Below are positions 31,123 through 37,624 of a stretch of 64,000 nucleotides of DNA, piece by piece (position 1 is the stretch's first letter; each line of letters opens with the position of its first letter). The stretch is taken from contig NZ_JAHDTH010000003.1 of assembly GCF_018531445.1 (NCBI RefSeq), positions 26,175-90,174 on the forward strand, given 5' to 3'. The notes under the pieces are model-generated. The model was not told where the DNA came from. It did no database searches and saw only the letters and a program-made list of their open reading frames with translations. Both the position numbers and the translations under genes were made by a program. The stretch is from Pseudonocardia lacus. GTDB taxonomy: Bacteria; Actinomycetota; Actinomycetes; Mycobacteriales; Pseudonocardiaceae.

Positions 31123-32388
31123 ATGGGTGGTGCACGACCGGCGAGGCCGCGGGTGGTCGTGGTCGGGGGCGGTTTCGCGGGGTTGGCCGCCGCGCGCGAG
31201 CTCAGCGGCGCCGACGTCGACGTCCTGCTGCTCGACCGCGACCCGTACAACACCTTCCAGCCGCTGCTGTACCAGGTCGCGACCGGGACGCTCAACCCCG
31301 GCGACGTCACCTACGCCCTGCGCGCCTTCGCCGGCCGCTTCGACAACGTGCGGTTCCAGCGCGCCCGCGTCGTCGACGTCGACCCGGCCGCCCGACGGGT
31401 GCACCTCGAGAGCGGGGGCGAGGTCGGCTACGACTACCTCGTCCTCGCCTGCGGGGTCACCGCGAACTACTTCGGGATCCCCGGCGCCGCCGAGCACGCC
31501 CGCACCATCTACCGCCGGAGTGGCGCGATCGGGGTCCGGGACCGGCTGCTGAGCAACCTGGAGGCGTTCGCCCAGGACCACGCGGACGCCGCGGAGCCGG
31601 TGGTCGTCATCGTGGGTGGCGGACCGACGGGCGTGGAGATGGCCGGAGCGCTCGCCGAGCTCCGCAACACCGCCCTGCCACTGGCCTACCCGGAGGTGGA
31701 CCCGCGGCGGGTGCGCGTGGTGCTGGTCGAGATGGCCGACGACGTGCTGGGGCCGTTCGACCCGTCCCTGCGCTCCTACGCCGCTCGCGCGCTGCGCGAA
31801 CGCGGGGTGGAGCTGCGGCTGGGGGTCGCGGTCAAGGAGGTCCACCGCGATTGCGTCCTGCTCGGCGACGGGGAGCGGGTGCCGGCGGCGGCCACGATCT
31901 GGGCCACCGGGGTCAAGGTCGACGACGACGTCTCCCGGTGGGGCCTGCCCCAGGGGCGGGGTGGGCGCATCCAGGTCGGTCCCGATCTGCGCGTGGAGGG
32001 CCATCCCGAGGTCTTCGCCGTCGGCGACGTCGCCGCCGGTCGCGACGAGGCGCTGCCGCAGCTGGCGCGCCCGGCCATCGACGGCGGCCGGCACGCCGCC
32101 GCCCAGGTCCGCCGCATCCTGGCGGGACTGCCGACCGAACCGTTCGTCTACCGCGACCGCGGCGTCTCGGCGACGATCGGCCGCAAGGACGCGGTGATCG
32201 AGCTGCCCTTCGGGGTGAAGGTGCGCGGCCTGCCCGCCTGGCTCGGGTGGGTCGGGATCCACGTCATCATGCTGATGGGCGGGCGCAACCGGGTGGCCAC
32301 CATGGTCAACCTGACGGCGCGCTACCTCACCTGGCGGCGCAGCGCCAACGTCATCGTCGGCGATCCGCCGGCCCCGCAGCGGGGCTGA
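31123..32388 (+). CDS. ndh: type II NADH dehydrogenase
   Basis: 421 residues with two dinucleotide folds: FAD motif VVVVGGGFAGLAAAREL near 11 and NADH motif VVIVGGGPTGVEMAGAL near 162. Family-specific stretches NTFQPLLYQVATG and FAVGDVAAG (FAD contact) are present. The C-terminal amphipathic/hydrophobic part (LPAWLGWVGIHVIMLMGG) anchors the enzyme on the membrane. It oxidises NADH and reduces menaquinone without pumping protons. GAGGAGG precedes ATG 31123. Confidence 0.88.
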   Translation: MGGARPARPRVVVVGGGFAGLAAARELSGADVDVLLLDRDPYNTFQPLLYQVATGTLNPGDVTYALRAFAGRFDNVRFQRARVVDVDPAARRVHLESGGEVGYDYLVLACGVTANYFGIPGAAEHARTIYRRSGAIGVRDRLLSNLEAFAQDHADAAEPVVVIVGGGPTGVEMAGALAELRNTALPLAYPEVDPRRVRVVLVEMADDVLGPFDPSLRSYAARALRERGVELRLGVAVKEVHRDCVLLGDGERVPAAATIWATGVKVDDDVSRWGLPQGRGGRIQVGPDLRVEGHPEVFAVGDVAAGRDEALPQLARPAIDGGRHAAAQVRRILAGLPTEPFVYRDRGVSATIGRKDAVIELPFGVKVRGLPAWLGWVGIHVIMLMGGRNRVATMVNLTARYLTWRRSANVIVGDPPAPQRG

Positions 32389-32543
32389 CCCGGCCCGTAG
32401 CGCGTGGGGACGCGTCCTGGCGTACGGCGATCGGGCGTGTTCCGCCCGGTGGGTGACCACACGGGCTACGGTCGCCACAGCTCGGCTGAGGACCCGCCCG
32501 GACGGACCGGGGCCTCGCGCGGCGGGGAAGGCGGGAGCGGCCC

Positions 32544-33422
32544 ATGGGCGTGGACAGCGGCGTTGCGGCGGGGCTGATGCCGGCGGCGTTCTTCGGCCAC
32601 GGCAACCCGATGAACGCGCTGGAGGTCAACCGGTACACCGCGGCGTGGCGGGCCTTCGGCGAGTCCGTGCCGCGGCCGCGGGCGATCCTGGTGGTCAGCG
32701 CGCACTGGTACATCAACGCCACCGCGGTCACCGCGATGCCGCGGCCGCGCACGATCCACGACTTCTACGGCTTCCCGCGGGAGCTGTTCGAGGTGCAGTA
32801 CCCGGCGCCGGGGTTGCCGGAGCTGGCCGAGGAGGTCAGCGACGTCGTGCACCCGACCTGGGTCGGGGCCGACGTCGACAGCTGGGGGATCGACCACGGG
32901 ACCTGGTCGGTGCTCGTGCACGCGTTCCCGGACGCCTCCATCCCGGTCGTGCAGCTGAGCATCAACGCCGACAAGAGCGCGCAGTACCACCTCGAGCTCG
33001 GGGCGAAGCTCGCGCCGCTGCGCGAGCGCGGCGTGCTGGTCGTGGCCAGCGGCAACGTCGTGCACAACCTGCGCGGCATGGACTGGTCGCTGACCGACGA
33101 GGGCTACGACTGGGCGCAGCGCTTCGACGAGGACGCCAAGCAGTGCATGCTCACCGATCCGACCGGGTTCGCGGCGCTGGACGCGCACGCCGACTACCGC
33201 ACGGCCGTGCCGACGCCGGACCACTTCATCCCGGCGCTGTACCTCGCCGGGCTGGCCGGCGCCGCCGGCGAGCGGTCGGCGTCCGTGCTGGTGGACGGGT
33301 ACGCCTACGGCTCGCTGTCGATGACGGCGTACACGCTGGGCCTGGACTGCGCCCGGACCGCCGAGTCGGCCGGCGCGCCGCAGGCCCCGGCGGGGGTGCC
33401 GCCGGACGGCTCCAACATCTGA
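32544..33422 (+). CDS. ygiD: DODA-type extradiol dioxygenase (4,5-DOPA dioxygenase-like)
   Basis: 292 residues of the LigB-like class III ring-cleavage family. Metal ligand motifs are [11 protein letters not shown] (His near 19), VVSAHWYIN (His near 54) and [10 protein letters not shown] (His near 172), with the catalytic His in IDHGTWSVL. It probably cleaves a catechol such as DOPA or a lignin-derived diphenol using Fe or Zn. The start ATG 32544 follows a GGGAGCGG sequence. It is a single gene facing the MMPL gene; aromatic substrate unknown. Confidence 0.85.
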   Translation: MGVDSGVAAGLMPAAFFGHGNPMNALEVNRYTAAWRAFGESVPRPRAILVVSAHWYINATAVTAMPRPRTIHDFYGFPRELFEVQYPAPGLPELAEEVSDVVHPTWVGADVDSWGIDHGTWSVLVHAFPDASIPVVQLSINADKSAQYHLELGAKLAPLRERGVLVVASGNVVHNLRGMDWSLTDEGYDWAQRFDEDAKQCMLTDPTGFAALDAHADYRTAVPTPDHFIPALYLAGLAGAAGERSASVLVDGYAYGSLSMTAYTLGLDCARTAESAGAPQAPAGVPPDGSNI

Positions 33423-33454
33423 GCGGGAAGCCGTCCGGCGGCGACGAGCCTCGC

Positions 33455-33487
33455 GTCAGTGCTTGCCGCAGGGTCAGTGCTTGCCGC
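33455..33487. repeat. 15-base direct repeat, 18-base period, duplicating the MMPL stop
   Basis: GTCAGTGCTTGCCGC occurs at 33455-33469 and 33473-33487. On the minus strand each copy encodes Gly-Lys-His followed by TGA, and 18 is a multiple of 3. Readthrough of the real stop would therefore meet a second in-frame GKH-stop. It is the same kind of stop-codon duplication as at 14588. Confidence 0.8.
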
Positions 33488-35603
33488 GACCGAGCGCGGA
33501 GGGCCACCAGATCCGCCGGCCGATGTCGCTGGACAGTGCCGGCACCAGCAGCGACCGCACGACCAGGGTGTCGAGCAGCACGCCGAAGGCGACCAGGACC
33601 GCGATCTGCAGCAGGAACAGGATCGGGATGACCGCGAGGGCGGCGAACGTCGCGGCCAGCACCACGCCGGCCGAGGTGATGACGCCACCGGTGACCGCGA
33701 GCCCGCGGCGCACGCCCTCGCGGGTGCCGTGCCGCCGCGCTTCCTCGCGCACCCGGCTCATCAGGAAGATGTTGTAGTCCACGCCCAGCGCGACCAGGAA
33801 GACGAACGCGAACAGCGGCACGCTGGGGTCGGCGCCGGGCAGCTCCAGCAGGTCGTTGAACACGATCGCGCCGACGCCGAGGGTCGCGGCGAACGACAGC
33901 ACCACGGTGGCGATCAGCAGCAGCGGCGCCACCAGGGCCCGCAGCAGCAGCGCGAGCACGATGAACACCACCAGCAGCACCGCCGGGATGACGACCAGCA
34001 GGTCGCGTTCGGCGGCCTCCTGGGTGTCGAGCTGGGTGGCGGTGATGCCGCCGACGAGCGGGTCGGCGCCGGGGACCGCGCGGACCGCCTCCCGCAGCTG
34101 CGCGACGGTGGCCACGGCCTCCTCGCTGTCCGGGGCGGCGTCGAGCACCGCGGCCAGCTCGACCCGCCCGTCCACGACCCGGTCGGCGGCGCGGCGGACC
34201 TCGGAGACGCCCTCGACCCCCGCGGCCGCGTCGACCACCCGGTCCTCGACGTCGGCGCTCGCGATGATCACGGCCGGGGCGCCGGTGCCCCCGGGGAAGT
34301 GCTGCCCGAGGACCTCCTGGCCGCGCACCGACTCGACCGCGGACTTGTCGACGAAGAAGTCCGACTGGGCGACGCCGGAGGCGCGCAGCTGCGGGACGAG
34401 CGCGGCGCCGGCCAGTAGCACCAGCGCGGTGCCCACCCAAATCGCCCGCGGGCGGCGGGCCACGGTGTCGGCGACCCGGTTCCACAGCCCGCTGCGCTCG
34501 TCGGCCTCGCTGCCGACGTGCGGGCGGAACGGCCAGAACGCCGCGCGCCCGGTGAGCAGCAGGGCCGCGGGCAGGAACGTGAGCGCGGCCAGCACGGCGG
34601 CGGCGATGCCGATGGCCGCGACCGGGCCCAGGCCGCGGTTGGAGTTGAGCCCGGACAGCAGCAGGCAGAGCAGGCCCAGGGCGACGGTGCCGGCGGAGGC
34701 CACGATGGGCTCGATGGAGGCCCGGTAGGCGGTGCGCATCGCGACCCAGGTGGAGGCGTGGCGGCGCAGTTCCTCGCGGTAGCGGGCGACGAGCAGCAGC
34801 GCGTAGTCGGTGGCCGCGCCCACCACGAGGATGAACAGGATGCCCTGGGTCTGGCCGCTGAGGGCGATGACGTCGGCCGCGGCGAGCTGGTAGACGACGA
34901 GCACCGCGAGGCACAGCGCGAGCAGCGCGCAGGACAGCACCAGCAGCGGCAGCAGCGGACTGCGGTAGACCAGCACCAGGATCAGCGCGACGACGCCGCC
35001 GGCGACCAGCAGCAGCAGCCCGTCGATGCCGCCGAACGCGGTGACCAGGTCGCCGAGCAGCCCGGCCGGGCCGGCGACGTAGACCGTGAGGCCGTCGGGC
35101 AGGCCGGTGCCCAGCGTGCTGCGCAGCTCGGTGACCACCTCGGTCAGCTGGTCGCGCAGCTCCTCGGGCACCGCGACGACGACCTGCGCGGCCTCGCCGT
35201 CGGTGGCGGGGATGGCGGGGGAGACGCGGTCGGCCAGCCCGGGCAGCGCGCCCACATCGGCGACGCGCTCGCCGATGAGGTCCAGGTCGTCGGGGGTGAG
35301 CCCGCCGGCGCGCTCGAAGACGGCGATGGCGGACACCGAGCGCTCGTCGGCGAACGCGAGCTGCGCGTCGGCGGCCCGGGTGGCCTCGGCGTCGGCGGGC
35401 AGGAAGGCGGCGTTGTCGTTGGACTGCACGTCGGCGAGCTGGCCCTGGACGGGGCCGCCGATCCCGCCGACGGCCAGCCAGACGACCACCAGCAGGGCCG
35501 GCAGGACCAGCCGCAGCCAGCGGCTCGGAGACCGCTCGGGGCTGCCGGTGTCGGGGTCGGGATCGGTGCCGGAGGTCGAACCGGCCCCGGTGAGCACGCT
35601 CAT
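33474..35603 (-). CDS. MMPL/RND-family transporter
   Basis: 709 residues with the duplicated six-helix RND topology: a first helix near 32-50, a large extracytoplasmic loop to ~185, five helices, a second loop and six more helices. Family motifs are GAATDYALLLVARYREELRR near 262 and its counterpart ALGVDYNIFLMSRVREEARR near 605, holding the Asp-Tyr pairs of the proton relay. Actinobacterial MMPL proteins export lipids or hydrophobic metabolites. GGAGCTTTCCC precedes ATG 35603, and a perfect palindrome lies 36 bases upstream. Confidence 0.88.
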   Translation of the reverse strand: MSVLTGAGSTSGTDPDPDTGSPERSPSRWLRLVLPALLVVVWLAVGGIGGPVQGQLADVQSNDNAAFLPADAEATRAADAQLAFADERSVSAIAVFERAGGLTPDDLDLIGERVADVGALPGLADRVSPAIPATDGEAAQVVVAVPEELRDQLTEVVTELRSTLGTGLPDGLTVYVAGPAGLLGDLVTAFGGIDGLLLLVAGGVVALILVLVYRSPLLPLLVLSCALLALCLAVLVVYQLAAADVIALSGQTQGILFILVVGAATDYALLLVARYREELRRHASTWVAMRTAYRASIEPIVASAGTVALGLLCLLLSGLNSNRGLGPVAAIGIAAAVLAALTFLPAALLLTGRAAFWPFRPHVGSEADERSGLWNRVADTVARRPRAIWVGTALVLLAGAALVPQLRASGVAQSDFFVDKSAVESVRGQEVLGQHFPGGTGAPAVIIASADVEDRVVDAAAGVEGVSEVRRAADRVVDGRVELAAVLDAAPDSEEAVATVAQLREAVRAVPGADPLVGGITATQLDTQEAAERDLLVVIPAVLLVVFIVLALLLRALVAPLLLIATVVLSFAATLGVGAIVFNDLLELPGADPSVPLFAFVFLVALGVDYNIFLMSRVREEARRHGTREGVRRGLAVTGGVITSAGVVLAATFAALAVIPILFLLQIAVLVAFGVLLDTLVVRSLLVPALSSDIGRRIWWPSALGRGKH

Positions 35604-35638
35604 GGGAAAGCTCCATCGTGGGGGGACGGAGCAAGTAT

Positions 35639-35651
35639 CTAGATTATCTAG
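35639..35651. promoter_or_regulatory. palindrome CTAGAT-T-ATCTAG upstream of the MMPL gene
   Basis: A perfect 6-1-6 inverted repeat in an AT-rich island (35635-35655), 36 bases upstream of the MMPL start, where the promoter should be. Sites of this form bind TetR-family repressors of MMPL genes. No TetR gene is adjacent. Confidence 0.6.
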
Positions 35652-35720
35652 CTATCTCGCTCGTCGGGGCGACGTGATCCTGTTCGCAGTCGCCGCGCCG
35701 ACGTCCGCGGCCGCCGCCGG

Positions 35721-36224
35721 TCACGCGAAGCCGGCGGCGCGCGCCGCCTCGGCCTCGTGGCCCGCCTCGACCTGCACGGCGTACCGGTCGGCGGCGAGGC
35801 TGCGGATGCTGGGGAAGTCGCGGCGTGCAGCGGTCGCCCGGTGGACGACGAACCCGGCCACGGTGCCCCAGAACGCGCCGATCCCCAGACCGCCCAGGAT
35901 CGTGGCCGGAGCACCCGCCCCGGCGATCCCGAGGGTGGCGACGGTGAAGATCAGGCCGATCATCAGGCCGACCCACGCCCCGACGACCGCTCCGACGGCC
36001 AGCGCGCGCCCCACGGCGACCCGGCCCCTCACCTGCTCGACGAGGTGCAGCCCCGTGCCCACGATGCGAACTCCGTCGACGGGGAAACCGGTGTCGGCGA
36101 GCCGGTCGACGAAGGACTGCGCCTGCGCGTAGGTGTCGAACTCGCGCAGGGTCCTGGAAGTCGGGCCGGAGGTCGGGCTGGGGCTGGGGGTGGGGGTGGG
36201 GGTGGGGGTGGGGGTGGGGGTCAT
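35721..36224 (-). CDS. YflT-like general stress protein with (TP)n N-terminus
   Basis: 167 residues. Residues 2-16 are alternating Thr-Pro, encoded by a G5T-type hexanucleotide repeat. Residues ~28-75 (LREFDTYAQAQSFVDRLADTG and on) match the YflT / general stress protein 17M domain. Two Gly/Ala-rich membrane helices follow (near 82-130), then a soluble tail. GAGGAGGAAACCG precedes ATG 36224. A GTTGG-N10-CCAAC site 48 bases upstream links it to the MarR gene on the other strand. Confidence 0.78.
   Translation of the reverse strand: MTPTPTPTPTPTPSPSPTSGPTSRTLREFDTYAQAQSFVDRLADTGFPVDGVRIVGTGLHLVEQVRGRVAVGRALAVGAVVGAWVGLMIGLIFTVATLGIAGAGAPATILGGLGIGAFWGTVAGFVVHRATAARRDFPSIRSLAADRYAVQVEAGHEAEAARAAGFA
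36185..36220 (+). repeat. six TGGGGG units, G-quadruplex-type repeat
   Basis: Six consecutive runs of five G separated by single T bases, from 36186 to 36220, on the strand opposite the YflT-like coding strand. It sits 2 codons after that gene's start codon. Four G-runs with one-base loops are enough for a very stable quadruplex. The unit number should vary by slippage; each step of six bases adds or removes one Thr-Pro and keeps frame. Confidence 0.9.
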
Positions 36225-37144
36225 CGGTTTCCTCCTCGTCGTCGGGGTGGTCCTGCTGTCGACATCCAATACAGTTGGGCCCTCCCATCCAACTGAATGC
36301 GAGCTGCGGGGATCGAGGACGCATGGTGGAGCACGGGGACACCGGCCGTCGGGTGCAGGAGGCGGTCGTCCGGGTCGTGCGCTGGGCGAACCGCCCCGAC
36401 GTGCGCGCGGCGCTGCTGGGCGAGGCGGGCCGCGAGCTGTCGGTCAACGACGTGCACCTGCTGCGTGCCGTGGTGGCGAACGGGCCGGTGCGCGTCTCCG
36501 ACCTGGCCGACTGGCAGGGTGTGGACAAGTCGACCATCAGCACGCAGGTCCGGCGGTTGGAGGAGCGGGAGCTCGTCGCCCGCCGTCCCGACCCGGTCGA
36601 CCGGCGCGCGGTCCTGCTGAGCGCCACCGCCCGCGGGCGCCGGCTGCGCCGGCGCATGGACGACGCCGCGGCCGCGCTGATCGACGAGCACCTGAGCGGG
36701 TGGCCCGCCGACGACCGCGCGGCCTTCGCGGAGCTGTTCGGCAGGTTCGCCCGCGAACTCTCCGGCGGCCGCGACGGGTGAGCGACCCGCGACCGCGCGG
36801 CGCGGGGCGCCATCGCGGTCGGGCACGAAGGTGGACAGCGCCACCGCGGCCACCGCCGCACCCACGAGATAGGCGTTCCAGGCGGCGCCGGTCCGGTCGA
36901 GGAAGCCCAGGACCGCCGGGCTCACGGCCAGCGCCGCCCCGAGGGCGACCAGGACGCGGCGAGCGCCCGCGCGTTCGGGGCGCGACAACGCCCGGATCGC
37001 CGTGCCGATGACGGCGAGGCCGCCGACCTCGGCGACCAGCACGGTCAGCGCCGCGTCGCCTGCGTTGCTGAACAGCGGAACGAGCAGGAGGTAGGAGCCC
37101 AGCGCGAGGCTCGTCCATTCCCGCCATCGTGCGGGGGCAGTCAT
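36221..37144 (-). CDS. SPW-repeat-like membrane protein with an open frame running antisense through marR
   Basis: ATG 37144 follows a strong AGGAGG. Residues ~1-120 form a compact four-helix membrane protein (WREWTSLALGSYLLLVPLF; ALTVLVAEVGGLAVIG; VLVALGAALAVSPAVLGFL; AYLVGAAVAAVALSTFV), resembling SPW-repeat proteins. A normal end would be expected near 36790, but no stop occurs in frame until 36221. The remaining ~185 residues are polar and antisense to marR, and the TGA overlaps the ATG of the YflT-like gene. Either the tail is real, or a stop was lost by mutation or sequence error. Function unknown. Confidence 0.6.
   Translation of the reverse strand: MTAPARWREWTSLALGSYLLLVPLFSNAGDAALTVLVAEVGGLAVIGTAIRALSRPERAGARRVLVALGAALAVSPAVLGFLDRTGAAWNAYLVGAAVAAVALSTFVPDRDGAPRRAVAGRSPVAAAGEFAGEPAEQLREGRAVVGGPPAQVLVDQRGRGVVHAPAQPAPAGGGAQQDRAPVDRVGTAGDELPLLQPPDLRADGRLVHTLPVGQVGDAHRPVRHHGTQQVHVVDRQLAARLAQQRRAHVGAVRPAHDPDDRLLHPTAGVPVLHHASSIPAARIQLDGRAQLYWMSTAGPPRRRGGNR
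36272..36295. promoter_or_regulatory. MarR operator CAGTTGG-N10-CCAACTG, site 1
   Basis: Perfect 7-base arms (36272-36278 and 36289-36295) with a 10-base spacer. It lies 28 bases before the marR start and 48 bases before the divergent YflT-like start. Site 2 at 37193-37212 repeats GTTGG-N10-CCAAC with the same spacer and a shared CCATCCAACT right side. Confidence 0.7.
36323..36781 (+). CDS. MarR-family regulator
   Basis: 152 residues. The winged helix runs VSDLADWQGVDKSTISTQVRRLEERELVARRPDPVDRRAVLLS (about 58-100), with dimerisation helices on both sides. GAGGAC precedes ATG 36323. It sits just downstream of operator site 1 and so is probably autoregulated, together with the YflT-like gene and, through site 2, the membrane protein at 37144. 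The ligand is unknown. The whole gene lies antisense to the extended frame of that membrane protein. Confidence 0.85.
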   Translation: MVEHGDTGRRVQEAVVRVVRWANRPDVRAALLGEAGRELSVNDVHLLRAVVANGPVRVSDLADWQGVDKSTISTQVRRLEERELVARRPDPVDRRAVLLSATARGRRLRRRMDDAAAALIDEHLSGWPADDRAAFAELFGRFARELSGGRDG

Positions 37145-37192
37145 CGGGTACCTCCTGGTCCTCGGGGTCCACCTCGTCCAACGGGCGCTAAC

Positions 37193-37212
37193 GTTGGTTT
37201 GTTCCATCCAAC
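37193..37212. promoter_or_regulatory. MarR operator GTTGG-N10-CCAAC, site 2
   Basis: Same half sites and same 10-base spacer as site 1, located 49 bases upstream of the SPW-like membrane gene start. It supports a small regulon of three genes under the MarR protein at 36323. Confidence 0.65.
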
Positions 37213-37225
37213 TATATGGCCGCCG

Positions 37226-37516
37226 TCACGAGTGCAGGGTGGACCGGGGACCGGTGGCCGAGCGGTCGGTCAGGACGGCACCGCGGGCTCGTCGCGGTGT
37301 CGGGACCGGCGCCCGGTCGTGGCCGCCCTCGTCGACGACGACGCGGACGGTGTCCGCGGGGTCGGGCTTCAGGCCCGCGGCGGGTTGCTGGTCGACGACG
37401 ACGCCGGCGATCGGCAGCGGGCGGGTCGGGTCGGCGGAGGCGAGCACCAGCCGCGCCCTGAGGGCCGGCGCGTGCGCGTCGATGAGCGTGAGCCCGACCA
37501 GCGCCGGGACCAGCAC
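37226..37516 (-). CDS. single PASTA-domain protein
   Basis: 96 residues starting LVPALVGLTLIDAHAPALRA and continuing IAGVVVDQQPAAGLKPDP to DTVRVVVDEGG, which is one PASTA domain (~65 residues) as found in Ser/Thr kinases and penicillin-binding proteins that sense peptidoglycan. There is no signal peptide, membrane helix or kinase domain, so this is a stand-alone cytoplasmic-looking PASTA unit with an Arg-rich tail. GAGGAG precedes GTG 37516. Role unknown. Confidence 0.68.
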   Translation of the reverse strand: MLVPALVGLTLIDAHAPALRARLVLASADPTRPLPIAGVVVDQQPAAGLKPDPADTVRVVVDEGGHDRAPVPTPRRARGAVLTDRSATGPRSTLHS

Positions 37517-37564
37517 GGTCTCCTCGTGGTGCAGCGGTACCCCACCTCGGTCGACGAGCGCGGC

Positions 37565-37604
37565 TCTCGTCCAATGTGGTGGGACGAGCGCCGCTTTCGT
37601 CCGG
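37565..37604 (-). repeat. paired GGACGARA motif, 30-base period, second locus
   Basis: On the minus strand CCGGACGAAA (37604-37595) and TTGGACGAGA (37574-37565) are 30 bases apart, followed by GCGGC/GCCGC. Motif, spacing and following GC triplets match the pair at 2880-2920. The two loci have no genes in common. Confidence 0.5.
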
Positions 37605-37624
37605 GCCAGGACGTGGTGGTGCCG

